Assembly (NCBI RefSeq): GCF_029958905.1 | Contig: NZ_CP124613.1 | Coordinates: forward strand, 744,001-808,000 | Reading direction: 5' to 3' | From: Vibrio sp. YMD68 | GTDB taxonomy: Bacteria; Pseudomonadota; Gammaproteobacteria; Enterobacterales; Vibrionaceae | DNA: 64,000 nt | Shown here: positions 27,008 through 37,049 of the stretch, piece by piece | How the letters are laid out: each line of letters opens with the position of its first letter | Position numbering within the stretch: position 1 is the stretch's first letter | Notes under the pieces: model-generated | Told to the model about the DNA's origin: nothing | Seen by the model: only the letters and a program-made list of their open reading frames with translations | Databases searched by the model: none | Translations under genes and position numbers: made by a program

Positions 27008-30000
27008 ATGTTAAGTCGGTTTTTCATCCAGCGCCCTAAGTTCGCGTTGGTTATCTCTATTATATTATCTTTAGCGGGCGCGATGGCGTTAATGGTGTTG
27101 CCCGTTGCTGAGTACCCTAAAATAAGCCCTCCATCGGTGAGCGTCACCGCGTACTACACAGGAGCCAGTGCCGAAGATGTCGAGCAAGCCATAGCGGATC
27201 CGATTGAAACGTCGGTCAATGGTGTTGAAGATATGTTGTACATGTCTTCGAAAAGCGCAAACGATGGCTCTTACAGCTTGAACGTCACTTTTGAAGTCGG
27301 TACTGATCCAGACATGGCTCAAGTGAATGTACAAAACCGGGTATCACAGATTGAAGCTAAGTTACCGCAACAGGTTCGTACCACAGGTGTCACCGTTAAG
27401 AAGCGTTCCCCCGATCTACTTATGGTACTCAACTTCTACTCGGCAGACGGTCGATATGATGATCAGTTCTTGATCAACTACATTAACTTGAATGTAAAAG
27501 ATCAATTAACACGAGTAAGAGGCATCAGTGATGTCACCGTGATTGGTGGCGGTGAATACGCGATGCGTGTTTGGATTGATCCTGAAAAGCTGGCTAATTT
27601 AAAGCTAACAACTCCTGATGTTCAAGCGGCACTCGCGGAACAAAACGTACAAGTCGCGGCGGGTCGAGTGGGTTCGGCTCCTTATAGCCAAGCTCAGGAA
27701 GTCCAATTCAATCTAGTGACGAAAGGGCGCCTAGAAACCGTTGAAGAGTTCGAACACGTTGTACTTCGCGCAAATAATGATGGCTCAACGGTCTATTTAA
27801 AAGATGTGGCTCGTGTTGAACTCGGTAAGAAATATTATGATGGTACGGGTCAATTCCGCGGACAAGATGCCTCTATCGTCACGTTATCTCTTCAGTCGGA
27901 TGCTAACGCGTTAGAAAGTGGCGAAGCGGTCATGAAGCTGCTTGATGACTTAAGCAGTCACTTCCCTGAAGGGCTCAAGTACGAAACGAGTTATGACACA
28001 ACGCTGTTTGTCTCTGAATCGATCAAAGGGGTGATTAAGACACTGATAGAAGCCATTCTTCTGGTTATCGCGGTCACCTATCTTTTCTTAGGCAGTGCCC
28101 GTGCAACCTTAATTCCTGTGGTGGCAATCCCTGTTTCATTAATTGGTACGTTTGCCGTTATGCAAATGACCGGATTCACCATAAACACGGTCACGTTGTT
28201 TGGTTTAATACTTGCCATCGGTATTGTTGTTGATGATGCGATCCTGGTCATTGAAAACGTTGATACAACAATGGCTAAAGATCCGTCTATTACCCCTCGT
28301 CAAGCGACATTGCTTGCGATGAAAGAGGTCACTGGGCCGATTCTAACTTCTACATTGGTATTGTTAGCGGTATTTATCCCCGTCGCAATGTTGCCTGGAA
28401 TCACCGGAATCATGTATCGCCAGTTTGCTCTGACAATCTGTATTTCAGTGGTCATTTCATCGATTAATGCGTTGACGCTTTCTCCAGCACTTTGTTCACT
28501 GGTATTAAAGCAAGGTGGCGGAAATACGGCCAGTTGGTTCAAGGCCTTTAACCGAGGTCTGGACAAGGTTACCCAAGGGTATGGCAAAGTGGCCGGTTTC
28601 CTAGTGAAAAGAGCATTGGTTGTTGTGGCTATTTTCCTTGTCGCGATTGGTTCCGTTACGTATCTCTCTAAGACAACGTCAACGGCATTTGTACCTCAAG
28701 AAGATAAAGGCATTTTATTAGTTAACGTTCAGTTACCTGATTCGGCGTCTTTATCAAGAACGGAAGCGGTCACAGAAAGTCTGATTAAAATTGTCGACAG
28801 TGAACCCGGTATCGATGGGGTGACGGTCGCAAACGGTTTTGCGTTTATGACAGGAGCTGCAGCCTCGAATGGCGCTTCGCTGTTTATTAAGCTTCATGAT
28901 TGGGAAACACGACATGCGCTGGAAGGTGATCATTCTGCGTTCGCGATTTCAAATCGAATCAATCGAACCGCTGCGATGGAATTGCCTCATGCTTCTGTTT
29001 TTGCCATGGGGCCTCCCGCTGTTCCTGGTATGGGCGCTGCATCAGGGTTTGAGTTTGTACTAGAAGATGCGCTAGGAAGAAGCCGAACGGATCTGGCTAC
29101 GCTGATGGGAGAGCTTATTCAAGAAGCAAATAAGCAACCTGAAATAGCGTATACATTCAGTACGTTTAGAGCCAATGTTCCGCATTACAGTATTGATATT
29201 GACAGAGAAAAAGTTCAGCAACTTGGTATTCCATTGAGTTCAGTGTTCCAGACGTTACAAGGCAACCTGGGGTCGATATACGTCAATGACTTTTCCATGT
29301 TTGGTAAGAACTACCAAGTTACGTTACAAGCAGACAGTGAATACCGAAAAGGCATAGACGATCTTAGCCGTTTTCATGTTCGCTCGGCTCAGGGTGAAAT
29401 GATCCCATTAAGTACTTTGGTGACGGCTGAACAAGTGTTTGAACCGGATGTAGCGTGGCGTTATAACATGTACCGAAGTGCGGTGATTCAAGGGCAGCCT
29501 GCGCCAGGGTACTCAAGTGGTGATGCGATAGCAGCGATGGAACGTGTTGCCGCGGAAATGCTACCTCAAGGTTATCAGTACGAATGGACGGGTATGGCCT
29601 ACCAAGAAAAACTCGCTGGCAACCAAGCTATTTATGCGTTTGCGCTCGCGTTAATTTTTATCTACCTATTTATGGTTGCTCAATATGAAAGTTGGAGTAT
29701 CCCATTAGCGATCATTCTTGTTGTTCCTATCGCTACACTAGGGTCATTCATCGCACTGACGCTCACGGGTATCCCTCTCAACTTGTATGCTCAAATCGGG
29801 TTGGTCTTGCTCATAGCGCTCGCTGCAAAGAATGCCATTCTTATCGTTGAGTTTGCGAAACAAGAAAGGGAAGAGAAAGAGCTGTCGATCGATGACGCTT
29901 CTGTCAAAGGGGGAACGCTGCGTTTCCGAGCGGTTAACATGACATCTTGGTCGTTTATCTTAGGTATCTTTCCTCTGATATTTGCTTCTGGTGCCGGGCA

Positions 30001-30163
30001 TGTGAGTCAGAACGCTCTGGGTGTTTCATTAGTTGGTGGTTTGTTATGTGTGCTGCTTGCGGGTACGTTATTGATTCCAGGCTTCTTTGCTATGGTGCAA
30101 CGTAAACGAGAGAAGTTTCACGGTGGCAGCACCAAATTGATTCCGTTAGACGATGAAGACTAG
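27008..30163 (+). CDS. RND multidrug efflux transporter (HAE1 family)
   Basis: Pump of 1051 residues, the normal AcrB-family length. The transmembrane proton-relay motif [13 protein letters not shown] (Asp-Asp pair near residue 408) and the lysine-bearing [11 protein letters not shown] in TM10 are intact, as are the large periplasmic porter loops. It exports hydrophobic or amphiphilic compounds by proton antiport. It belongs to the Vme/Vex pump group of Vibrio; which one cannot be settled without alignment. It is the second gene of the operon and ends in a strong terminator. Confidence 0.94.
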   Translation: MLSRFFIQRPKFALVISIILSLAGAMALMVLPVAEYPKISPPSVSVTAYYTGASAEDVEQAIADPIETSVNGVEDMLYMSSKSANDGSYSLNVTFEVGTDPDMAQVNVQNRVSQIEAKLPQQVRTTGVTVKKRSPDLLMVLNFYSADGRYDDQFLINYINLNVKDQLTRVRGISDVTVIGGGEYAMRVWIDPEKLANLKLTTPDVQAALAEQNVQVAAGRVGSAPYSQAQEVQFNLVTKGRLETVEEFEHVVLRANNDGSTVYLKDVARVELGKKYYDGTGQFRGQDASIVTLSLQSDANALESGEAVMKLLDDLSSHFPEGLKYETSYDTTLFVSESIKGVIKTLIEAILLVIAVTYLFLGSARATLIPVVAIPVSLIGTFAVMQMTGFTINTVTLFGLILAIGIVVDDAILVIENVDTTMAKDPSITPRQATLLAMKEVTGPILTSTLVLLAVFIPVAMLPGITGIMYRQFALTICISVVISSINALTLSPALCSLVLKQGGGNTASWFKAFNRGLDKVTQGYGKVAGFLVKRALVVVAIFLVAIGSVTYLSKTTSTAFVPQEDKGILLVNVQLPDSASLSRTEAVTESLIKIVDSEPGIDGVTVANGFAFMTGAAASNGASLFIKLHDWETRHALEGDHSAFAISNRINRTAAMELPHASVFAMGPPAVPGMGAASGFEFVLEDALGRSRTDLATLMGELIQEANKQPEIAYTFSTFRANVPHYSIDIDREKVQQLGIPLSSVFQTLQGNLGSIYVNDFSMFGKNYQVTLQADSEYRKGIDDLSRFHVRSAQGEMIPLSTLVTAEQVFEPDVAWRYNMYRSAVIQGQPAPGYSSGDAIAAMERVAAEMLPQGYQYEWTGMAYQEKLAGNQAIYAFALALIFIYLFMVAQYESWSIPLAIILVVPIATLGSFIALTLTGIPLNLYAQIGLVLLIALAAKNAILIVEFAKQEREEKELSIDDASVKGGTLRFRAVNMTSWSFILGIFPLIFASGAGHVSQNALGVSLVGGLLCVLLAGTLLIPGFFAMVQRKREKFHGGSTKLIPLDDED

Positions 30164-30183
30164 CGGTTTGATATCGTAGAGAC

Positions 30184-30216
30184 AAAAGAAGCGGCTAGGA
30201 GCCGCTTCTTTTATTT
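30184..30216 (+). terminator. Strong terminator of the RND operon
   Basis: A 13-bp perfect stem AAAAGAAGCGGCT / AGCCGCTTCTTTT with a three-base loop and T-rich tail. The A-run on the left also lets it serve the minus-strand gene at 30269. Confidence 0.9.
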
Positions 30217-30268
30217 AAATCGTTTCTACAAAGTCGTAATTTCTGACTTGGCACTTCTGAGTGGCAAC

Positions 30269-30520
30269 TTAAGCTGCGTTCTCTAGAGGTTGCGCCTTCT
30301 TTTCTTGTTGCATCTTAACAAGGAAATAGACATTCACGCACGCAATAAAGCCATTGGTCAAAACAACAGGCCATGAGTCAATCATTAAGCCATAGGCCGT
30401 AAATAAGCCACAACCAATAAAGTTGAGTACGCGTAGGCGAACAATGTCTTTCATTGTCAGTGAGATCGCGACCATAATTGACGCTGCATATCCTAATATT
30501 TCTACCATATTCATTTCCAT
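30269..30520 (-). CDS. Small YgjV-like membrane protein
   Basis: Protein of 83 residues with three membrane helices: EILGYAASIMVAISLTM, RLRVLNFIGCGLFTAYGLMI and VLTNGFIACVNVYFLVKM. It aligns over almost its full length with the N-terminal domain of the 22032-22652 protein, sharing the LRV(I/L)NFIGC core. It starts at ATG 30520 with AGAGGA upstream. It lacks the acetyltransferase-like tail. Function unknown. Monocistronic by its neighbours. Confidence 0.78.
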   Translation of the reverse strand: MEMNMVEILGYAASIMVAISLTMKDIVRLRVLNFIGCGLFTAYGLMIDSWPVVLTNGFIACVNVYFLVKMQQEKKAQPLENAA

Positions 30521-30820
30521 TAGTGATCCTCTAAATGTTGCCGATGTTACTCGGTACCAATTCTTCTCTTCATGAGATAATTGAGGAAGCTCCCTGCCTC
30601 GAATGGTGTTATGTCATTGAGCGAGAATATAGCAAAGTGAAAACTGTGATGAAAGACACAAAACTAAGCAACAAGAGGGTTAGCGATTACGCAAACGTTT
30701 AATTGCTAAAATATTGAAAGAAACAATGTTGTAAATGGCCGCTTGATACTGATGGGTTGCTCTGGATGCATTCATTCTATGATTGATTTTCGGAGGAGAA
30801 AAGAGATTAAAATGCCAGCA

Positions 30821-30850
30821 CATTAAGGCAGAGTACTGTCTGCCTTAATG
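30821..30850. terminator. 12-bp perfect hairpin downstream of DUF1501 gene
   Basis: CATTAAGGCAGA, six-base loop, TCTGCCTTAATG, then ATGGTTTTTG on the plus strand. It lies in the 30521-30892 spacer and is probably the terminator of the DUF1800-DUF1501 pair, although the T-run is better on the plus strand. I see nothing else in this spacer. Confidence 0.6.
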
Positions 30851-30892
30851 ATGGTTTTTGCCCTCGCTTTTAAATACCACGGTTATAAAACG

Positions 30893-32212
30893 CTAGCTAA
30901 GAAAACCAAGGTCGCTGCTAGGAAAGTGGTGAATATTAGGGAAAACATAGTTCAATTCATTCTCATTGTTGACTCCCATCCATCTAGCGAGGGTGGCATT
31001 GATCTGATCTGCGCCGAGTGTCGGTACCAGGCGGCCATTTGAAATATCGTCAGCTCCATTGACTCTTATTTCAGGCCATGTCCCAACCGCGTCGCTTGTA
31101 TTAACGGCACCACCCAAAACAAACTGATGCCCGCCCCATCCGTGATCCGTCCCTTTACCGTTGGATGCAAGCCGTCGACCAAATTCGGAAGTGGTAAATG
31201 AAGTAACATTGCTGCTTAGCCCATTTTCTGACATAGCGTTGTCAAATGCCATCAAGTTAGTGGCGAGATCAGCCAATAGCAGAGGATGGTCAATTAACTG
31301 ATTGTCATGCAAATCATACCCCGATTGTTTTAAGTAGAGCACTTGCCTTGCTTGATTGAGTGCTTTCTGGCTTTTGATGAGTTTATAGGCAAATTGAAAC
31401 TGTTTACCTAAGCTAGAGTTGGTAAAGCCTTGCCAGTTTGACACTGAATTCAATTGGTCATCTAACGTCTGGCTGATGTGCATGGCATCCCCCATCATGT
31501 TACGAAGGTGCAGTGTGAACGGGTTATTACTTGGAGCTGTGGTCAATGCGTTGTAGCTACTTTCCATATTCGTATTTTTTAACGCGTTAATTTGGGCGGT
31601 TCCTGAAGGCTTTAGTATATTTTGTTGATAGTGAAGAGAGCGAAGCCATAGGGTTTTGTTCGTAATACTGTAGAGAGGCGCTATCGCAGAGTGGCTACCT
31701 AATATGTCCAACATTCTGCCAGCCCAACCTAACTGCGGTACAAAACCAACACCTCCCTTCTCCCACTCATAGGCTTGCGAGTTATGTGAGAACAGTTGAG
31801 GGGGTAAGGGCTTAATATTGTTTTCTATTTCTTGCTTGGTCAGCGGCTCTTTCAGTATGCCACTATTTAGCACCACCATGGCACGATGCTGATTAAATAA
31901 GTTTGCGATCTTCGCTAACTTAGGGTGCAGGCCCAATTTAACGATTTGTCCTTGGTTATCTAATGCTGTTTGAGTAATAGGAACCACGCTTGACTGACTG
32001 ACTGCGATGGCTGGGCGTGTCAGCTTGTATTCGTCGTAATGATATTGATCCATTGGGATCACCGTATTCACTGAATCATTGCCCCCCGCGAGATAAATAC
32101 AGACCAAAGCTTTAAAGTCATCAGATTGATTCGCACTTGATACATTAGGCAATAGACTACCGACAGTCAGACCGCCAAATGATGTGAGTAGTGAACGTCT
32201 GGAAATGTTCAT
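30893..32212 (-). CDS. DUF1501 family protein, Tat-exported
   Basis: Protein of 439 residues with a twin-arginine signal (ISRRSLLTSFGGLTVGSLL) and the DUF1501 core (LVCIYLAGGNDSVNTVIP, then TSEFGRR near 330 and GTDHGWGGHQFVLGG near 345). The fold belongs to the alkaline phosphatase/sulfatase superfamily, and Tat export fits a folded metal-containing enzyme of the periplasm. The family's substrate is not known. The gene starts 12 bases after the DUF1800 gene, so the two are one operon. The DUF1800-DUF1501 pairing recurs in many Gram-negative bacteria. Confidence 0.88.
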   Translation of the reverse strand: MNISRRSLLTSFGGLTVGSLLPNVSSANQSDDFKALVCIYLAGGNDSVNTVIPMDQYHYDEYKLTRPAIAVSQSSVVPITQTALDNQGQIVKLGLHPKLAKIANLFNQHRAMVVLNSGILKEPLTKQEIENNIKPLPPQLFSHNSQAYEWEKGGVGFVPQLGWAGRMLDILGSHSAIAPLYSITNKTLWLRSLHYQQNILKPSGTAQINALKNTNMESSYNALTTAPSNNPFTLHLRNMMGDAMHISQTLDDQLNSVSNWQGFTNSSLGKQFQFAYKLIKSQKALNQARQVLYLKQSGYDLHDNQLIDHPLLLADLATNLMAFDNAMSENGLSSNVTSFTTSEFGRRLASNGKGTDHGWGGHQFVLGGAVNTSDAVGTWPEIRVNGADDISNGRLVPTLGADQINATLARWMGVNNENELNYVFPNIHHFPSSDLGFLS

Positions 32213-32224
32213 AATCGTTTGTCC

Positions 32225-33772
32225 CTAGTCTTGAATAAAAAACTCATCACTGGCCAATGAAATGGTGACAGCATGATAGATTCGTGTTGTTGCGGTTGCG
32301 TCTTTAGGTTGAAGGTTAAGGCCATCAATAATTGAAGTTCGTAGCTGTTCGGACATCGTTCCTCCAAATAGACGCGCATCGATAAGGTTGAGGAGTTTAT
32401 TAGAGTCATAGGCTACCTCTTGTAAATCACTAAGCGGCAAGCTGAGATCATAACTAGGCCTATAGCCTACATAGCTACTAAGGTAGTTAATTAAATCAAC
32501 ATAACTTGCCCAGGTGAGTATCTCCGTTTCTGGAGCAACCATATTGAAATCGCTCAGTGGCCCTACGGGTTGGTAATTGGGCGAATAAAAATTAAAGACA
32601 GAAGGAGACCCGACTGGCTCTTGATGGACATTAACCATGATTCTATTGGCATCACTGATTCGTTCTGAAGAGAGCTGAGCGTCAAAAGCCCGGTGGAAGT
32701 GGGTAGCAACAATAATGGGTTCCTTTATCTTATTTCCTGACCCATTTTGAGCATCTGGGTCCAGAATGATGGCCCTAAAAATGGATTTCAGATTTCCACG
32801 AACGCCATTACCATCATCATCAAAGACATCAGCAACACGCTCAACGTATTCTGGGCTAGGGTTTGAAGTGACAAGGCGTTGAATCAGTAAACGAGAGACA
32901 AAAGGCGCAGTGTTTGAATGATTGAATAAAATGTCTATCACCGAAGAGAGATCTTGATAAGGGGTTTGCCCTGCTGGAATATGGTACCCAAGCACTTCTT
33001 TTGAGCCAGTATCATGATACTGATTGAGGCTGATCATCGGTTTGGTAAATGCCCAGTCATCATGACGCCAACCCGTAAGAGCACGAGCAACTTCTTCAAT
33101 GTCTGACTGGGTGTATGTAGGGATAGGAGCGCCATCTTTTTGCCTCATAGAGCCATCTTGATTGAGTTCATATAAACCGATGGTGAAAAGTTGCATTACC
33201 TCCCTAGCAAAGTTCTCATCGGGAAAGCTATTCAGTTTTAGATCCGCTTTTTTGCTGCCATTCATCGATAAATAAGTGCCCATTACAGGATGAAGCGCTG
33301 TTTTTTCGAGCAATTCTCGATAGTTTCCAAAGGCATTGTTTACTAGGATGTCGTAGTAAATACTTAATGCTTCAGAACGAGAACTCAGTTTTTTATGGGC
33401 CCTTGATACGACGAGTATCTGGCTCAACGCATAAGCCGCTCTTTGTCTAAATTGATCATCCGAATAGAGTGCAATTTGATACCATGCGTTTTTATGGTTA
33501 CGCTGTGCCTGTCCAGGAAATGGTGTTCTAAACAGTTGATGGTGGGATGTGGCTGGTAATGACGTTTGGTGCTCAATCCATCCTTCTACGTTCATCCATC
33601 GTATTGTGCTTAGATCATTTTGTGTTGGTCCGAACGTGGTTTGTTCTAATGTTCGATAAGCTTGCTTGTCGGAAAGAAAGGGTTCTTCAGCTCTAATTGT
33701 CCCTATTCCCGTGAAACTGACAAATATAGAACATGTCAGCAACCATCCGAAAATGGATTGAGTTCTGATCAT
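32225..33772 (-). CDS. DUF1800 family exported protein
   Basis: Protein of 515 residues with a Sec signal peptide (about 1-28) followed by the DUF1800 pattern: AYRTLEQTTFGPTQNDL, QRAAYALSQILVVS, NFAREVMQLFTIGLYELNQDGS, EEVARALTGW and RLLIQRLVTSNPSPEYV. Function unknown. It is helical and exported, and always pairs with a DUF1501 partner, here immediately downstream. A palindrome lies 15 bases before the start. The low similarity to any pathway gene leaves the role open. Confidence 0.87.
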   Translation of the reverse strand: MIRTQSIFGWLLTCSIFVSFTGIGTIRAEEPFLSDKQAYRTLEQTTFGPTQNDLSTIRWMNVEGWIEHQTSLPATSHHQLFRTPFPGQAQRNHKNAWYQIALYSDDQFRQRAAYALSQILVVSRAHKKLSSRSEALSIYYDILVNNAFGNYRELLEKTALHPVMGTYLSMNGSKKADLKLNSFPDENFAREVMQLFTIGLYELNQDGSMRQKDGAPIPTYTQSDIEEVARALTGWRHDDWAFTKPMISLNQYHDTGSKEVLGYHIPAGQTPYQDLSSVIDILFNHSNTAPFVSRLLIQRLVTSNPSPEYVERVADVFDDDGNGVRGNLKSIFRAIILDPDAQNGSGNKIKEPIIVATHFHRAFDAQLSSERISDANRIMVNVHQEPVGSPSVFNFYSPNYQPVGPLSDFNMVAPETEILTWASYVDLINYLSSYVGYRPSYDLSLPLSDLQEVAYDSNKLLNLIDARLFGGTMSEQLRTSIIDGLNLQPKDATATTRIYHAVTISLASDEFFIQD

Positions 33773-33786
33773 CTGAATCTCACTTA

Positions 33787-33798
33787 GTACAGTTGTAC
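33787..33798 (-). promoter_or_regulatory. Palindrome before the DUF1800 gene
   Basis: GTACA-GT-TGTAC, perfect arms, 15-26 bases upstream of the DUF1800 start. Candidate operator. The remainder of the spacer to 34137 is AT-rich and shows no further gene. Confidence 0.4.
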
Positions 33799-34137
33799 AA
33801 TATTCTGTTAGAAAGGGTCTAAGTCATATGTCAACGAAATATTTGTCTTATTATTGAGAATTGAGTTAAATATTCGTTTCGAAATAAATTATAGAGTAAT
33901 TAGTATGTTAGGTGAGTGAATTATGTTGTTGCAGTAGAGATAGCTCGAAATACTGACTCTATGTGACTGTATTCAATTACAAAAAATAAAAAGTATGAAT
34001 TTATCTACTAGGATAGAAACAACGTCTATTTTAAATGATTATTATTTTTGAGACGAAAAATCATGCCGTTAAAGTTGCAACGGCTCGATGAATCTGATGG
34101 TTTAGAAACTGTATTTGTTTGAATCAAAGGGAATTAA

Positions 34138-34830
34138 ATGAAAACTATAGGAATGATTGGCGGTATGAGCTGGGAGTCCACGGTAAGCTACTATCAGTCG
34201 ATTAATCGAGGTATTAACCATGCTTTGGGTGGGCTGCATTCTGCAAACATAGTAATGGTGAGTGTCGATTTTTCTGAAGTCGAAAAGTACCAAGCGAATA
34301 ACGATTGGGACAAAGCGGCTGAGCTGTTAGCCAACGCCGCTCAAGTGCTAGAGAAAGCCGGAGCGGACTTTTTCCTGATATGTACTAACACCATGCACAA
34401 AGTGGCTGAAAAAGTGCAATCTCAAGTGAGCATCCCTTTGCTTCATATTGCAGACGCTACGGGTCAAAAGTTGCAAATTCATGAGATAAAAAAAGTCGGC
34501 CTTTTAGGGACGGCATTCACAATGGAAGAAGATTTCTATAAAGGGTATTTAACGCGAGAATATGGCATCGAGGTGGTTGTTCCTAACGGTGTGCAAAGAC
34601 GTCTCGTTCACGATTCCATCTATAATGAATTGTGTAAAGGCATCTTCTCTGGACGAACAAAGCATGATTTTAAGACCATCATGCAAGACCTTCACCAGCA
34701 AGGAGCGCAAGCCGTTATATTAGGTTGTACTGAGATTGGTTTGCTTATCCAGCAACAAGATAACAGCATTATGTTGTTCGATACGGCCGCGATTCATGCA
34801 GAGCAAGCGGTCATTCGTGCATTGACATAG
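34138..34830 (+). CDS. Aspartate/glutamate racemase-family protein
   Basis: Protein of 230 residues with the cofactor-independent Asp/Glu racemase fold. Both catalytic cysteines are present: Cys82 in ICTNTMHK and Cys197 in LGCTEIG. The N-terminal GMIGGMSWEST is typical of the YgeA/RacX group. These enzymes racemise aspartate, glutamate or, in YgeA, other amino acids without PLP. AAAGGGAATTAA precedes the ATG. It is the second racemase-type gene in the window; no operon partner. Confidence 0.87.
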   Translation: MKTIGMIGGMSWESTVSYYQSINRGINHALGGLHSANIVMVSVDFSEVEKYQANNDWDKAAELLANAAQVLEKAGADFFLICTNTMHKVAEKVQSQVSIPLLHIADATGQKLQIHEIKKVGLLGTAFTMEEDFYKGYLTREYGIEVVVPNGVQRRLVHDSIYNELCKGIFSGRTKHDFKTIMQDLHQQGAQAVILGCTEIGLLIQQQDNSIMLFDTAAIHAEQAVIRALT

Positions 34831-34852
34831 ACACGAATTAGAGAATCAGACA

Positions 34853-35176
34853 TCACTGAGATTCAGAATAGTAGGCGGCAATGTCCTTTAAGTCATCATC
34901 GCTCAGTTTTTGAAGCTGCGCTTGCATCATGCTTGCTAATGGACCGGCCCGTTCTCCGTTTTGATACGCTTTCATCGCATTGAAGAGATAGGTAGGGTCC
35001 TGTCCTTGAATATTAGGGTAAGAGGTATTGTCTGTGATCCCATTGGTTCCATGGCAGTAGACACAGCTAGGTGACTTGATCTTGCCAAGCTTTGCGTCAC
35101 CAAAAGCGTCACCAAAATCACTCGAAAGGGTAGGAGTGCTTAGTAAAATCAGGAATGCAATAGCGCGTTTTTTCAT
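34853..35176 (-). CDS. Small exported c-type cytochrome
   Basis: Protein of 107 residues: a signal peptide (about 1-19), one heme-binding CVYCH (38-42), and a C-terminal Met-bearing helix (SMMQAQL) for the sixth ligand. The class is the small c4/c5-like monoheme type used as periplasmic electron carrier. It lies convergent to the racemase gene and is separated from ltaE by a terminator, so it is transcribed alone. The redox partner is unknown. Confidence 0.85.
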   Translation of the reverse strand: MKKRAIAFLILLSTPTLSSDFGDAFGDAKLGKIKSPSCVYCHGTNGITDNTSYPNIQGQDPTYLFNAMKAYQNGERAGPLASMMQAQLQKLSDDDLKDIAAYYSESQ

Positions 35177-35199
35177 TCTAGGTGTTCGTTTTATTAATA

Positions 35200-35236
35200 A
35201 AAAAACAAAGATAAAGCTTCCCCCTAGGGGAAGCTC
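35200..35236 (-). terminator. Terminator of the NUDIX-ltaE operon
   Basis: On the minus strand, AGCTTCCCC / GGGGAAGCT with a short loop, followed by a T-rich stretch (35200-35210). Confidence 0.8.
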
Positions 35237-35255
35237 AATACAACGACAGGGTTAT

Positions 35256-36260
35256 TTATATCTGCTCAGCGATTTTTGCCACCAATACCTCAATATCTTC
35301 AGAAGAAACGTCTCGATGAGTCACGAATCGCACAGGATTACCCGCTGAAATCAGTATCCCTTGTTCTTCTAAATGATCTTTTATTGCCATAATGTCGATG
35401 TGCTCGGCAAGCTTGGCGATGACGATATTCGTTTCCACTTTGTCGACGTTCACATCAAAACCATCAAGTTGATTTATTTTCTCAGCAAGCAGCTTGGCAT
35501 TAGCGTGATCCGTTGCTAGCTGATCGATATGTTCAGTCAAGGCTATCTTACCCGCCGCTGCCAAAATACCGGCTTGGCGCATGCCACCCCCTAGCATTTT
35601 GCGAATCCGTCTCGCTTTCTGAATGGTTTCTTTGTTACCCAGCAGCAATGAACCAATGGGTGCGCCAAGTCCTTTTGAAAGACAGATAGTCATCGAATCA
35701 AAGTGCTTGGCTATTTCTGTCACATCAACACCGAGAGCAACAGCAGCGTTATAAACACGAGCACCATCTAGGTGAAGAGCCAAACCATGTAAGTTAACAA
35801 ATTCTCTAGCCTCAGAGAGATAAGAGAGTGGGAGTACTTTTCCGCTGATGGTATTTTCTAAACTTAAAAGCTTGGTTTGAGCGAAATGACTGTCGTCTGG
35901 CTTAATGGCTGCCGCGAGCTTGGAAAAATCCAACGTGCCGTCAGGGTTGTTTTCAATCGGCTGCGGTTGAATCGATCCTAAAACGGCGGCTCCGCCTGCT
36001 TCGTAACGGTAGTTATGTGCCTGCTGTCCACAAAGATATTCGTCCCCACGTCCACAATGAGCCATGATGCCGAGTAAATTGGCTTGTGTACCTGAAGAGG
36101 TAAAAAGCGCGTCTTCAAAGCCATGTCGCTCTGCGGCCCAGTTTTCTAGTTCATTGACGGTAGGGTCATCGCCATAAACATCATCTCCGACTAATGCATT
36201 AGCCATGGCTTCGCGCATTTTCTGGGTGGGTCTAGTAACCGTGTCTGATCTGAAATCCAT
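35256..36260 (-). CDS. ltaE: Low-specificity L-threonine aldolase
   Basis: PLP fold-type I enzyme of 334 residues, the length of E. coli LtaE. FRSDTVTRPT at the start, HLDGARVYNAA around 163 and the Schiff-base lysine Lys196 in CLSKGLGAPIGS are intact. It splits L-threonine and L-allo-threonine into glycine and acetaldehyde. The gene begins 9 bases after the NUDIX gene, so both are co-transcribed, and a terminator follows. Confidence 0.93.
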   Translation of the reverse strand: MDFRSDTVTRPTQKMREAMANALVGDDVYGDDPTVNELENWAAERHGFEDALFTSSGTQANLLGIMAHCGRGDEYLCGQQAHNYRYEAGGAAVLGSIQPQPIENNPDGTLDFSKLAAAIKPDDSHFAQTKLLSLENTISGKVLPLSYLSEAREFVNLHGLALHLDGARVYNAAVALGVDVTEIAKHFDSMTICLSKGLGAPIGSLLLGNKETIQKARRIRKMLGGGMRQAGILAAAGKIALTEHIDQLATDHANAKLLAEKINQLDGFDVNVDKVETNIVIAKLAEHIDIMAIKDHLEEQGILISAGNPVRFVTHRDVSSEDIEVLVAKIAEQI

Positions 36261-36269
36261 GAATATCTC

Positions 36270-36785
36270 CTATAGATAACCGCAAAGTATCGCTTTACTT
36301 AAGCAAGCGATGGTTTTGGCATCCGTAATGGTGTCGTTGATAATAAGTTGTTGTAACTGCTCTACGGTCATTGTGACCACTTCAATCACTTCGTCGTCAT
36401 CACATTCGTATCGTTGTGATTTTGACAGCGACTTTGCGACGTATAAGTGCTGAATCTCGTCGCAAAACCCTGCAAGTGGGGTGACTTGTCCTAGGGGAAA
36501 CCATTCGTTAGCGCTATAGCCGGTTTCCTCTTCCAACTCACGTAATGCACACTGTTGGGGTTGTTCGCCTTGCTCAATGGTTCCTGCGGGAAGCTCTAGA
36601 AGCCATTTACCTAGAGAGGGGCGAAACTGGTTGATTAAAATGACGTTACCATCGGCAGTGATAGGAAGTATCACCGCTGCGCCTGGGTGCGCTATTGTGG
36701 TATGCGCTATGGTGTGACCATTTGGCAAGCGAATATTTTCTTCAATAAGAGAAATTTGCTTCCATGTATGAATGAGTTTACTCAT
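36270..36785 (-). CDS. NUDIX hydrolase, ADP-ribose pyrophosphatase type
   Basis: Protein of 171 residues with a Nudix box ELPAGTIEQGEQPQQCALRELEEETGY read with the GX5EX7REUXEEXGU pattern (REL..EET). The proline-rich context LITADGNVILINQFRPSLGKWLLELPAG is typical of ADP-ribose pyrophosphatase-like members. It hydrolyses NDP-X compounds; the substrate is not fixed. The frame is open to 36827, but ATG 36785 gives a family-like N-terminus. First gene of a two-gene transcript with ltaE. Confidence 0.85.
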   Translation of the reverse strand: MSKLIHTWKQISLIEENIRLPNGHTIAHTTIAHPGAAVILPITADGNVILINQFRPSLGKWLLELPAGTIEQGEQPQQCALRELEEETGYSANEWFPLGQVTPLAGFCDEIQHLYVAKSLSKSQRYECDDDEVIEVVTMTVEQLQQLIINDTITDAKTIACLSKAILCGYL

Positions 36786-37049
36786 GCCAATCAGTGACTT
36801 CCATGTAAAAAAATGAACGAACAACAATAGCGAGATTTGGAGCCTAAAGATAGCTGAAATATCGATGGCTCCAATGAAGCTCGATTCATCGTCAAGTTTG
36901 TATAATCGAAAACACAGTTTGCAATGATAATAGAGGGATATTCTCTGCTATAACTGCCAGTTAGTAGTAAAAATACACTTGTAACAAAGTAATAACAAAT
37001 GTATAAACATATGATTCACAGGTCGTGTGTTTTTTTTAGGAGCCGAGAA

